48,081 nt of DNA. Source: Jatrophihabitans sp035642535. Lineage in GTDB: Bacteria; Actinomycetota; Actinomycetes; Mycobacteriales; Jatrophihabitantaceae. Position 1 is the stretch's first letter, and each line of letters opens with the position of its first letter. The stretch is taken from positions 1 to 48,081 of the forward strand of contig DASQSE010000027.1 of the NCBI GenBank assembly GCA_035642535.1, read 5' to 3'. The notes beneath the pieces were generated by a model. It saw nothing but the letters and a program-made list of their open reading frames with translations, did not search any database and was not told the DNA's origin. The position numbers and the translations under genes are program-made. Positions 1-8,099 of the stretch are shown here, one piece after another.

Positions 1-449
1 TCGACCACGAGTCCGGCCGGATGCGGCTGGACCGCACGCTGTTCACGTCGACGCAGTACCCGGCCGACTACGGCTACATCGAGGAGACGCTGGGCGCGGA
101 CGGCGACCCCCTCGACGCCCTGGTCCTGCTGGTCGGAGACCCGCTGTTCCCCGGCGTGCTCGTCCGCTGCCGGGCGATCGGCATGTTCCGGATGACCGAC
201 GAGGCCGGCGGCGACGACAAGGTGCTCGCGGTGCCGGCCACCGACCCGCGGCTCGAGCACCTGCGCGACATCCACCACGTGCCTGAATACGACCGACTGG
301 AGATCCAGCACTTCTTCGAGGTCTACAAGGACATCGAGCCCGGCAAGAGCGTCGAAGGTGCGAGCTGGGTCGGCCGCACCGAGGCAGAGGAGGAGATCCA
401 GCGCTCGCGCGAGCGGCTCGCCGCCAATCCGGGCGCGGCCGCCCACTGA
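1..449 (+). CDS. ppa: Inorganic pyrophosphatase, family I (5' end outside window)
   Basis: Hydrolyses cytosolic pyrophosphate to phosphate, pulling biosynthetic reactions forward. The reading frame is already open at base 3 (DHESGR before the internal Met at 21), so the N-terminus lies upstream of the window. About 148 residues are visible; the family is usually about 160-170, so only some 15-20 are missing. Family hallmarks are visible: YPADYGYIEETLG, the metal/PPi-binding DGDPLDALVLL (residues 27-37 counted from the Met at 21), the GGDDKVL loop and HFFEVYKDIEPGK. It ends with an Ala-rich tail. The next gene starts 54 bases later on the same strand. Identification is by motif order and is near certain. 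Confidence 0.95.
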   Translation, partial: DHESGRMRLDRTLFTSTQYPADYGYIEETLGADGDPLDALVLLVGDPLFPGVLVRCRAIGMFRMTDEAGGDDKVLAVPATDPRLEHLRDIHHVPEYDRLEIQHFFEVYKDIEPGKSVEGASWVGRTEAEEEIQRSRERLAANPGAAAH

Positions 450-503
450 CATGAGGCGCCGACGAAGTCGGCTCCGTTCTTGGGCGGCGTGTGAGAGGCG
501 GAC

Positions 504-1346
504 GTGGATGTCGAAGGCAACCGGGTCCTCATCACCGGCGCCGCAAGTGGCATAGGACGCGCACTCGCGGCCGCGGCCGGACGCGATGGCGCACAACTCG
601 TCCTGACCGATCGCAACGCATCGCTGCTCGACCAGACCGCCGCCGAACTTCGAGCCGCGGGCGCCCGTGTGGTGCTAGCCCGGCCGGCAGACGTCTCTGA
701 GCTCGCCCAGGTGCAGTCGCTCGCCGATGCCGTGCACGCCGACGGAGGCGGCGTCGACATCGTCATGAACGTCGCCGGCATCTCCGCGTGGGGCAGCGTC
801 GACCGGCTCGAGCACCGGCATTGGCGCGCGATGGTGGACGTCAACCTGATGGGGCCCATCCACGTGATCGAGTCCTTTGTGCCCGAGATGATCGCGGCTC
901 GTCGCGGCGGGCACGTTGTTAACGTCTCGTCGGCTGCCGGGCTGCTCGGACTGCCGTGGCACGCGGCCTACAGCGCGTCGAAGTTCGGGCTGCGCGGCGT
1001 CTCTGAAGTGCTGCGCTTCGACCTGCGCCAGCACCACATCGGGGTCAGCCTGGTCTGCCCCGGGGGCGTCGCGACGCCGCTCGCCGAGACCGTCGAGATC
1101 GCCGGCGTGGATCAGACGGGGCCGCGGTTCAAGCGGATGCAGGAGCACTTCCGCCGCCGCGCCGTGCCGCCCGAGCAGGCCGCCGCCGCGATCCTGCGCG
1201 GCGTGCGCCGCAACCGCTACCTCGTGTACACCTCGCACGATGTCCAGTTGGCCTACCTGCTGCAGCGGGTCTGCCCGCCCGGCTACGTGCTGCTGATGCG
1301 CGGGATGAACCTCGCACTGCGCCGGGCGCTCGGAACCACCACGTGA
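504..1346 (+). CDS. Short-chain dehydrogenase/reductase
   Basis: Classical SDR oxidoreductase of 280 residues; the substrate is unknown. The Rossmann motif TGAASGIG is at residues 11-18, which fits NAD(P) binding. The NNAG motif appears as NVAG (89-92), the catalytic Ser is in NVSSAAG (about 142) and the catalytic pair is Y156/K160 in YSASK. The region after residue 230 is rich in Arg and aliphatic residues and may touch the membrane. The start is GTG at 504, placed just before the first beta strand. The stop overlaps the start of the next gene (GTGA), so the two are translationally coupled and may act on the same compound. Confidence 0.88.
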   Translation: MDVEGNRVLITGAASGIGRALAAAAGRDGAQLVLTDRNASLLDQTAAELRAAGARVVLARPADVSELAQVQSLADAVHADGGGVDIVMNVAGISAWGSVDRLEHRHWRAMVDVNLMGPIHVIESFVPEMIAARRGGHVVNVSSAAGLLGLPWHAAYSASKFGLRGVSEVLRFDLRQHHIGVSLVCPGGVATPLAETVEIAGVDQTGPRFKRMQEHFRRRAVPPEQAAAAILRGVRRNRYLVYTSHDVQLAYLLQRVCPPGYVLLMRGMNLALRRALGTTT

Positions 1347-1879
1347 CGCCGCGCATCGCGCCCGGTCAGCGCCGCGAGGTCGGCACGTTCGCCTGGGCGT
1401 TCGCCCGGATCGCGGGCCGAGTCGCCGGCACCAACCCGCCCAACCTGTTCCTGACGATGGCCCGGCAGCGCAAGCTGTTCCGCGGCTGGCTGCGCTTCGC
1501 CCGACGGCTGATGCCCGGCGGATCGCTGCCGCGCCGCGACACCGAGCTGATCATCCTGCGGGTCGCGCACTTGCGCGGCTGCGCGTACGAGTTCGAGCAC
1601 CACGTACGGCTCGGCCGGCGGGTCGGGGTCAGCACGTCGGACGTGGCGCGGATCAAGGCCGGTTCGGCGGATCCCGATTGGTCATCACGCGAGCGGGCGC
1701 TGCTCCGCGCGGTCGACGAGCTGATTACTGATCGTTTCCTCGACGACGCGACTTGGCGGGACCTTCGGATGCAGTTGAGCGAGCCAGCGTGTGTCGAGTT
1801 TGTCCTGCTTGTGGGTCATTACGACATGTTGGCGACGTTCTTGCTCACGCTGCGTGTACCAAGCGATCACGCACGGTGA
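1343..1879 (+). CDS. Carboxymuconolactone decarboxylase / AhpD-like family protein
   Basis: Protein of 178 residues with the all-alpha CMD/AhpD fold. The core is residues 64-95, where RDTELIILRVAHLRGCAYEFEHH is the family signature (quoted only to HH), with C80, E83, H86 and H87 visible. AhpD itself has a CxxC pair; here only one Cys is present in that place, so a peroxidase-reductase role like AhpD is doubtful and a decarboxylase-like or lactone-related role is equally possible. The start is GTG at 1343, inside the GTGA overlap with the SDR. An 85-base gap follows before the histidine kinase gene. Confidence 0.82.
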   Translation: MTPRIAPGQRREVGTFAWAFARIAGRVAGTNPPNLFLTMARQRKLFRGWLRFARRLMPGGSLPRRDTELIILRVAHLRGCAYEFEHHVRLGRRVGVSTSDVARIKAGSADPDWSSRERALLRAVDELITDRFLDDATWRDLRMQLSEPACVEFVLLVGHYDMLATFLLTLRVPSDHAR

Positions 1880-1964
1880 CCGCAGTCAGGACCTTCGTCC
1901 CGCTTGGGATGCTGCTTTCCCGACCACGTTCTACTATATCGACCTAACGTGAAATTAACAGATT

Positions 1965-4094
1965 TTGGTGGGTGATGCGGTGCGGACGTTCGCCGCCCGA
2001 CACCTGCTCGCCATCGTCGTGCTCCTGGTCGTGTCCGGCCTCGCAGTCGGGACGTGCCTGGCGTTGCGCGGCGTGGTGCGCAGCCAGGAGAAGCGCCTGC
2101 TCGACGAGCGCGCGACCGAGATCGCCGCAAGCCTCACCTCGAGCACGACCCAGACCGCGGCGACCCTGCACGCGGCTGGTCAAGCGGTGGCGCTCGACGG
2201 GCCGAGCAGTCCGCTCTTCACCGGTCTCGCCACGCCACTGACCATCACCCAGAACCGCCCGAACGGTACGTCGGTCGGCGTTGCGCAGGCCACCGGCGGC
2301 CAATTCATCACGAGCGCCGCCGTCGGCAAGGGCTTGGCTGCCGGCAAGCCGGTCGATCCCAGTCCGGCACAAGTGCTCGCCCGCGCAAGAGGCGCTCGCG
2401 ACCTCGTATTCGACGTCATTCCGGCGGGTCGGGTCAACCGCGTCGTCGAAGCGATCAACGTCCCCCATGCGAGCAAGCCGACCGTCGCTTTCTTGGAAAG
2501 CACGCTGTCGACCAGGCCAGTGCACACGAAGCCGGACTCGCCGTATCGGGAGCTCAACGCGGTCCTCTACGCCGGCGGCACCGCGGACCCGGATCGCCTC
2601 GTCCTGATCTTCAACTCGGTCCCGACGGGCAGCTTGACCGCGCATCGGACGATCCCGATCGGTGCGGACTCAGCGCTCATCGTGATCTCCCCGAACAGCC
2701 CGCTCGTCGGCTCGTTCGCGCACAGCGTGCCGTGGATCGTCCTCGCGGTCGGGGTACTTCTCGCCCTGCTGCTCACCCTGCTCGTGGAGGTACTCAGCCG
2801 ACGCCGCGTGTACGCGTTGAACCTCGTCGAGCAGCGCACCCGCGCGATGCACCAGGCGCAGATGACCGCCGAGGCCGCGAACCGTTCCAAGAGCGAGTTC
2901 CTGTCCCGGATGAGTCACGAGCTGCGGACCCCCCTCAACGCGGTGCTCGGCTTCAGCCAGCTGCTCGAGCTGGACGAGCTGACGCCGGACCAGGAGCAGG
3001 CGGTCGACCAAATCACCAAGGGCGGTCGGCACCTGCTCGACCTGATCAACGAGATCCTCGACATCAGCCAGATCGAGACGGGCAAGCTCGCGCTCTCGCC
3101 CGAGGCGGTCAACGTCGGCGACTTGGTCGGAGAGGCGGTCGACCTGGTGCGGCCGCTGGCCGCGGAGCGCGGCATCCACCTGCTCGGCAACGACACCGAT
3201 TCATGCGACGCGTACGTCTTCGCCGACCGCCAGCGCCTGAAGCAGATCCTGCTCAACCTGCTCGGCAACGCCATCAAGTACAACCGCGAGGGCGGCACCG
3301 TCTCGATCAGCTGCGCGCGGCCGCCGCAGCCCAATGATCAGGTCGCCGGCTCACTTGAGCGCTCGACGCTGCGCATCCAGGTCACGGACACCGGGCCGGG
3401 CATCCCGCAGGAGCAGTTCCACCTCCTGTTCACGCCCTTCGAGCGGCTCGGCGCCGAGCACACCACGGTGGAGGGGACGGGCATCGGCCTGGCGCTGTCG
3501 CAGCGGCTCGCCGAGGTCATGGGCGCGACGCTCGGTGTCGACAGCACCGTTGGCCGAGGCAGCACGTTCTGGGTCGACTTCCCGATCGTCGAGGGCCCGG
3601 TCGAGCGCATCGAACGGCTCGGCGAGCTGGGCAGCACGCGGGTCGTCGGCAGTGACCCGCTGCTACGTCCGGCGGTGCTGCACATCGAGGACAACCTGTC
3701 GAACATCCAGCTGATCGAGCGGGTGCTCGCGCAGCGCCCCGGCGTCAGCCTCATCCCCGCGATGCAGGGCCGGCTCGGCCTCGAACTGGCCCGCCAGCAT
3801 CAGCCCGTCCTGATCCTGCTCGACCTGAACCTCGCCGACGTGTCCGGCGAGGAGGTACTGCACCTGCTGCGCAACGACCCGTCGACCGCGCACATCCCGG
3901 TTGCGATCGTCAGCGCGGACGCGATGCCACGCCAGGTGCAGCGGCTGCTCGCGGGCGGCGCGACGGCCTACCTCACCAAGCCGTTCGACGTACGCGAACT
4001 GCTCGACCTGGTCGACAAGTCGCTGGAGCTGCTCGAGCGGCGCACAGAGAAGGTCGTCGCAACGCCCAGTGAGTCGGGCGGCGACTTGACGTGA
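1965..4094 (+). CDS. Membrane hybrid sensor histidine kinase with C-terminal receiver
   Basis: Senses a signal outside the membrane and passes phosphate internally to its own receiver. In the 709-residue frame: TM1 about 13-36, an extracytoplasmic region about 37-252 that resembles CHASE-type sensors at its helical start, TM2 about 256-277, HisKA with the phospho-accepting H318 in SHELRTPLNAVLGF, HATPase with N435 (NAIKYN), DTGPGIP 475-481 and GTGIGL 504-509, then a receiver 570-690 with acidic E575/D576, phospho-acceptor D620, S650 and K672. The first possible start is TTG 1965; GTG at 1968 and 1980 are alternatives, and 1980 is best placed after the GGTGGG run at 1967-1972. The stop overlaps the next kinase gene (GTGA). 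Confidence 0.9.
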   Translation: MVGDAVRTFAARHLLAIVVLLVVSGLAVGTCLALRGVVRSQEKRLLDERATEIAASLTSSTTQTAATLHAAGQAVALDGPSSPLFTGLATPLTITQNRPNGTSVGVAQATGGQFITSAAVGKGLAAGKPVDPSPAQVLARARGARDLVFDVIPAGRVNRVVEAINVPHASKPTVAFLESTLSTRPVHTKPDSPYRELNAVLYAGGTADPDRLVLIFNSVPTGSLTAHRTIPIGADSALIVISPNSPLVGSFAHSVPWIVLAVGVLLALLLTLLVEVLSRRRVYALNLVEQRTRAMHQAQMTAEAANRSKSEFLSRMSHELRTPLNAVLGFSQLLELDELTPDQEQAVDQITKGGRHLLDLINEILDISQIETGKLALSPEAVNVGDLVGEAVDLVRPLAAERGIHLLGNDTDSCDAYVFADRQRLKQILLNLLGNAIKYNREGGTVSISCARPPQPNDQVAGSLERSTLRIQVTDTGPGIPQEQFHLLFTPFERLGAEHTTVEGTGIGLALSQRLAEVMGATLGVDSTVGRGSTFWVDFPIVEGPVERIERLGELGSTRVVGSDPLLRPAVLHIEDNLSNIQLIERVLAQRPGVSLIPAMQGRLGLELARQHQPVLILLDLNLADVSGEEVLHLLRNDPSTAHIPVAIVSADAMPRQVQRLLAGGATAYLTKPFDVRELLDLVDKSLELLERRTEKVVATPSESGGDLT

Positions 4095-5764
4095 CGTCAG
4101 CAGCACTTCCGGAGGGCATCGCGCAGGCGAGCGTCGTCGTCGTCGACGACAACGTGCCGAGCCTGCAACTCGTCCAATCACTGCTCGGCCGCGCGGGCTT
4201 CCAATCCGTGCACACGGCCACCAATGGGGTTCAGCTGCTCGACCGGTACGCGGAGCTCGCGCCGGAGCTGATCGTCCTCGATCTGCACATGCCGCGCCTC
4301 GACGGATACGCCGCGCTCAGCGAGCTACGCCGCCGGGCCACCGCCGCCGACCTGCCGGTCCTCGTGCTGACCGCGGACACCACCCGGGAGGCCACGCACC
4401 GCGCCCTGCAGCTCGGCGCCAACGACTTCCTCACCAAGCCGCTGGACGCGACCGAGGTCGTGCTGCGCGTTCGCAACCTGCTCCAGACCCGCGCGCTGCA
4501 CGTCGAGCTGCAGCACCGGCACCGATGGCTGGAGGCCTCCGGACAGCTCGCTGCCGACCTGCTCGCCGAAGCGTGCCGGGAGCCGCTACGCCGCGTTTCG
4601 GAGCTGGCGCGCGAGGCCGCGGCGGCGGACTCGGCCGTCGTCGTGCTGCCCGGCGTGGAGGAGCACGGCACGCCCGTCATCACGCCGCACGTGTGGGTCG
4701 GGCACGCGTCCGGCGCCACGGCGGCGGCGCTCGGCGATGCGTTCGGCAGCGGGAAGCTGAAGCCGGACGAGCCCCGCCTGCTGGGCGACCTCTCCGGGGT
4801 GTCCGGCTCGGCGACCGGCGACTCCGGTCCGGCCATGCTCATCCCGCTGCCCGACGCGGGACGGCTGATCGGCGCGTTGGTGCTGTGCCGGCGTCGCGGC
4901 CGACCGGCGTTCACCGAAGCGGAGCTCGAGCTCGCCACGGGCTTCGCCGCGCAGGCGGTCGTCGCCGTCGAGTTCGCACGGGCCCGTACCGACCAGCATC
5001 GGATGCTCGTGCTGGCCGACCGGCACCGCATCGCGCGCGACCTGCACGATCAAGTCATCCAGCGACTCTTCGCAACCGGACTGCGGCTGCAGCAGCTCTC
5101 CGCGACAGTGGGGCCGGGCACCGTCGCCGACCGCATCGACCAGCGGGTGGACGAGCTGGACGAGACGATCACCGAGATCCGTTCGACGATCTTCGGCTTG
5201 CGGCAGCAGGCGAGTGCACCACCGGCTCGGCTGACTGTTCGGCTGCGCGATCTCGTCACAGACCTGAGCGAGGTGCTCGGCTTCGAGCCGCAACTGGCGC
5301 TCGAGGAGCCGCTCGACGTGGTGCCGGACGACGTCGCCGACGACCTCGTCGCGGCCTTGCGCGAGGCGCTCACCAACGTGGCCAAGCACGCGTCCGCGCG
5401 CAAGGTCGACGTGTCGGTCACGCTGACCGGCAGCTACCTCGTCCTCGAGGTCGTCGACGACGGCGTCGGCATCGGTGACGCGGCCCGGCACAGCGGGCTG
5501 ATCAACCTCAACGAGCGTGCGGCGCGGCACGGCGGGAAGTGCAGTGCGGCCGGGCTCGACGGCGGCACCCGGGTCATCTGGACGGCCTCGCTGGTCGACG
5601 AGGAAGCGTCGTCGTCAGTCTTCGACGGGGACGAGCCCGACGGGCCGGTAGGCGAGGTACTGATTGGCCCGGGGATTGTGGCAAGTGAGGCCGACAGCTC
5701 CGACGCGCTCGACGTGGACGCGGACGTCGAAGGCGCCATGCGGACCCTGCAACCGCACGACTGA
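4091..5764 (+). CDS. Soluble receiver-GAF-histidine kinase (NarL-type HisKA_3)
   Basis: Cytoplasmic kinase of 557 residues with an N-terminal receiver (15-130: D19/D20, phospho-acceptor D64, T94, K116), a GAF-like region (about 160-300), a HisKA_3 dimerisation domain with H319-D320 in RDLHDQVIQRLF, and a HATPase (N429 in EALTNVAKHA, DDGVG 456-460). It starts with GTG at 4091, overlapping the stop of the upstream hybrid kinase, so the two are surely co-translated. The last ~50 residues (508-557) are Asp/Glu/Ser-rich, lie after the kinase fold and are encoded antisense to the end of the ferredoxin-like gene. There is no DNA-binding domain in either protein, so an output partner must be encoded elsewhere. 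Confidence 0.88.
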   Translation: MTSAALPEGIAQASVVVVDDNVPSLQLVQSLLGRAGFQSVHTATNGVQLLDRYAELAPELIVLDLHMPRLDGYAALSELRRRATAADLPVLVLTADTTREATHRALQLGANDFLTKPLDATEVVLRVRNLLQTRALHVELQHRHRWLEASGQLAADLLAEACREPLRRVSELAREAAAADSAVVVLPGVEEHGTPVITPHVWVGHASGATAAALGDAFGSGKLKPDEPRLLGDLSGVSGSATGDSGPAMLIPLPDAGRLIGALVLCRRRGRPAFTEAELELATGFAAQAVVAVEFARARTDQHRMLVLADRHRIARDLHDQVIQRLFATGLRLQQLSATVGPGTVADRIDQRVDELDETITEIRSTIFGLRQQASAPPARLTVRLRDLVTDLSEVLGFEPQLALEEPLDVVPDDVADDLVAALREALTNVAKHASARKVDVSVTLTGSYLVLEVVDDGVGIGDAARHSGLINLNERAARHGGKCSAAGLDGGTRVIWTASLVDEEASSSVFDGDEPDGPVGEVLIGPGIVASEADSSDALDVDADVEGAMRTLQPHD

Positions 5765-6526
5765 GGAGCCGTCCCGCACCCGCCCTGTGGACACGACTTG
5801 CAGGTCGCGGCGGCGGCGCACGGCGAGCTGCTCGTGCGCATACGCCAGCGCGGCCTGCGCCACTGCCGGCAGCCCGACGCGGCCGCGGAGCAACGCGCCG
5901 ACCACCTCGCCGGCCTCGGCGGCCGCCACGAACTCCTCCGCTGCGAACGGCAGCACCCGGCCGTAGACCAGGCCCACCGGCAGCACGAGCACGTTTGCCG
6001 CGAAGCGGTCGCCGCCGATGTGGCTCGTCTCCCACACCCGTCCGGGGCGCAATGCGTTCAGTGCGGCGGCCACCGGTCGGCCACGCAAGGCGCAGCAGGT
6101 GTCGTGCCGGCTGTGTGCGCACACCAGATAGAGCGGGTCGCTGTCCGGAGTGCCGGTCCGCGCATCAAACGCCAGCCCGAGCAACTCGTCCGGATCGCGG
6201 AAGGTGCCCCAGCGCAGCGTCTCCTGTCCGTCGCGTGTGTCGACGAGCGCCCAGTGGCGCTCCGCGTCGCGCGGCGTGCGTCCGGGTCGGCGGATCGCCT
6301 GCACTCGGAAGCCGGCCGCGTTCGCTTCCGCCTCCAACGCCTGGGCCGCCGCGGCGCCGAGGCGGGAGTCACGCAGACCGCGTTCACCCCACGGGCCGGG
6401 CTGCTCGACGAGCAGCAGCCGGGCTGCAGGAAGCGCGGTGCCGAGCATCGGATCCCCGCGCAGCTGCGCGCGCAACGCACAGCGGTCGAGCGTCTCGCGC
6501 GGATGCGGATGGCGGTGGCCGGTCAT
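5615..6526 (-). CDS. Sucrase/ferredoxin-like protein (thioredoxin-like 2Fe-2S, Apd1-type)
   Basis: Protein of 303 residues of the family related to yeast Apd1/Aim32, thioredoxin-fold proteins that bind a 2Fe-2S cluster with two Cys and two His. The CX8C pair is C136 and C145 (CAHSRHDTCC), and the following HIGGD stretch starts at H169. In Apd1-type proteins the second His comes four residues after the first; here that place is D173, so cluster ligation may differ. The start is ATG 6526, overlapping the stop of the upstream oxygenase gene, so the two are coupled. Its last 150 bases overlap, tail to tail, the end of the receiver-GAF-kinase gene. The likely role is electron donor or thiol/redox partner; the acceptor is unknown. 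Confidence 0.82.
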   Translation of the reverse strand: MTGHRHPHPRETLDRCALRAQLRGDPMLGTALPAARLLLVEQPGPWGERGLRDSRLGAAAAQALEAEANAAGFRVQAIRRPGRTPRDAERHWALVDTRDGQETLRWGTFRDPDELLGLAFDARTGTPDSDPLYLVCAHSRHDTCCALRGRPVAAALNALRPGRVWETSHIGGDRFAANVLVLPVGLVYGRVLPFAAEEFVAAAEAGEVVGALLRGRVGLPAVAQAALAYAHEQLAVRRRRDLQVVSTGRVRDGSSVVRLQGPHGAFDVRVHVERVGAVGLTCHNPRANQYLAYRPVGLVPVED

Positions 6527-7731
6527 CCCGGTACGACGACGCCTTCGCGCAGCAGCCGACGCGCCACCGTGAGCTGTCCGTCCGCGTCGAGGCCGGGCAG
6601 CTCCGCCGGAGTGAACGTCGCGCCGGCCAGGATGACCTTGACCGCGTCCGCAGCGCTCGCCGGCAGCGCGATCGTCTTGTCGAGCAGCACGAGTCGCACC
6701 TGCTCCGCCTCGCTTTCGACGCGGGCGTGCATGGCCGCCCGGAGTCGCAGCCGCGTCACACCGGTGAGCGCATCGGCGGCGGCGAGCTGCGCGAGCGGAC
6801 CGATCGGTTCGGGGCGGGTGCGCTGCAGGAGGTTCGTGCCGACGCGTCGCGCGACGTCCGCGGCCGCGATCGAGGTCAGCCGGTCACGCAGTTCATCCAG
6901 CGTCGTGGCGAGTTCGGCGCTGAGCACCGCGGGGTCGGCGAGGTCGACGCCGACCGGGAGCGATTCGCGCAACTGCGGGTCGCCCTGTGCGAGCTCCATC
7001 AGGTGGCGGACGAGCTGGTAGCGGGTGATCGGATGCACCCCGACCGTCAGGTGGATTGATATCTCGCCCTGCGCCCGCGCGGAGTGGATCGTGCCGCGCG
7101 GCAGGTAGAGCGCGTCGCCCCGTTCGAGCACCGCGTCGATCAGCGCCGGCTCGGCGGCGCGCGCGTTCACCTGATCGCGGAACTTCTCCCAGGGCTGGTT
7201 GTCCAGGGGCGCGTCGACGACCGGGGGATGGATCGTCCAGCGCTTGTGCCCGGCGACCTGCAACACGAACACGTCGTGCACGTCGTAGTGCGGCGCGAAG
7301 CCCTGGTTCTCCGCTGGCGTGACGTACGCGTTGATCTGGACGGGATGCCCGAGCTCACCCGCGAGGTTGCTGCCGAACTCGACGAGGGGCGGCCAGGTGC
7401 GGTGCAGCGCCTGCAGCACGAGCGTGGCGCCGTCGGCGAGTGCGGCGAGCACCTTGTCGTCCGCGGCCTGGTCGGCGACGGACGCGCCCGCGCCACCGCC
7501 GCGGGTGAACTTCGCGGCCGGCAGCACGCTTCCGTCCTTGGCCATGCGCAGGAACGGGGTGCGCAGGCCACGCTGCGAGACCAGTTCGTCGACTGCGGCA
7601 GGCGTGAGCAGTGCGCCGAAGTCCGCGCTGAGGTCAGCTGCGCGGGTCAGCAGCGGCGCGCGTCCCCAATAGTCCTGCGCGAATCGCTCATTACCGCACG
7701 CGATGCAGTACTCAAGCGCGCGAGCGCTCAT
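6523..7731 (-). CDS. JmjC/cupin-4 Fe(II)/2-oxoglutarate oxygenase (ROXA-like)
   Basis: Protein of 402 residues of the Cupin_4/JmjC family, whose characterised bacterial member (YcfD/RoxA) hydroxylates an Arg of ribosomal protein uL16. The Fe ligands are visible as H148-x-D150 (PHYDVHD) and H216 (LPRGTIHSA); GHKRWTIH (161-168) follows the second strand as in the family. The C-terminal ~150 residues form the winged-helix-like tail typical of ROX proteins. It starts at ATG 7731, only 15 bases after the stop of the Asp/Gly repeat peptide, and overlaps the ferredoxin-like gene by 4 bases. The context suggests that the repeat peptide may be its substrate; a ribosomal substrate remains possible. Confidence 0.85.
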   Translation of the reverse strand: MSARALEYCIACGNERFAQDYWGRAPLLTRAADLSADFGALLTPAAVDELVSQRGLRTPFLRMAKDGSVLPAAKFTRGGGAGASVADQAADDKVLAALADGATLVLQALHRTWPPLVEFGSNLAGELGHPVQINAYVTPAENQGFAPHYDVHDVFVLQVAGHKRWTIHPPVVDAPLDNQPWEKFRDQVNARAAEPALIDAVLERGDALYLPRGTIHSARAQGEISIHLTVGVHPITRYQLVRHLMELAQGDPQLRESLPVGVDLADPAVLSAELATTLDELRDRLTSIAAADVARRVGTNLLQRTRPEPIGPLAQLAAADALTGVTRLRLRAAMHARVESEAEQVRLVLLDKTIALPASAADAVKVILAGATFTPAELPGLDADGQLTVARRLLREGVVVPG

Positions 7732-7746
7732 CGCCCCGTCGTCACG

Positions 7747-8019
7747 TCAGGCGTCTGCACCACCATCGGCGCCGGCGTCACCTGCATCGGCACCGCCATC
7801 CGCGCCACCGTCGTCGCCCGTAGCAGCGCCGCTATCGGCGCCGCCGTCGTTGACGTTGGCGCCGCCGTCGCCGCCTGCGTCAGCCGCGCCGTCCGCGCCG
7901 CCGTCGCCGGTCGCGCCGCTGTCCGCGGCGCCGTCGTTGATGTTGGCGCCGCCGTCGCCGCCCGTGTCGGCCGTGCCGTCTGCGCCGCCGTCACCGGTGG
8001 TGATGTCGCTGTCGTCCAT
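7747..8019 (-). CDS. Small Asp/Gly/Ala-rich repeat peptide (90 aa)
   Basis: Strongly acidic 90-residue protein with no Cys, Lys, Arg or aromatic residue. An 11-residue leader (MDDSDITTGDG) is followed by two 29-30-residue repeats (about 11-39 and 40-69), each with GGDGGAN-(I/V)-NDG in the middle, then a shorter third unit of GGADGGADAG type. A good Shine-Dalgarno (GAGAGG, about 7 bases before the ATG) and a -10-like TATAGG at 8045-8050 support a real gene starting at 8019. It is the first gene of an operon with a JmjC oxygenase (15-base gap) and a ferredoxin-like protein. No family is recognised. It could be a modified peptide precursor, a Ca-binding or low-complexity protein, or an oxygenase substrate. 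Confidence 0.7.
   Translation of the reverse strand: MDDSDITTGDGGADGTADTGGDGGANINDGAADSGATGDGGADGAADAGGDGGANVNDGGADSGAATGDDGGADGGADAGDAGADGGADA
7750..7989 (-). repeat. Tandem coding repeat, ~87-90 bp units, 2 full plus 1 partial
   Basis: At DNA level the peptide gene contains two near-identical units (about 7903-7989 and 7813-7902) and a shortened third (about 7750-7809). Unit length is a multiple of three, so changes in copy number would keep the frame. Confidence 0.7.
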
Positions 8020-8044
8020 TCGCAATCCTCTCTTCCGGTCCGAA

Positions 8045-8050
8045 CCTATA
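8045..8050 (-). promoter_or_regulatory. -10-like box TATAGG for the repeat-peptide operon
   Basis: On the minus strand TATAGG lies 25 bases before the ATG at 8019 and is followed by the Shine-Dalgarno GAGAGG. I see no convincing -35 box. Confidence 0.45.
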
Positions 8051-8099
8051 GGAGGACACCGGACGATGCATGCTCTGCTGCGCGACGCCCGGTCCCCTC

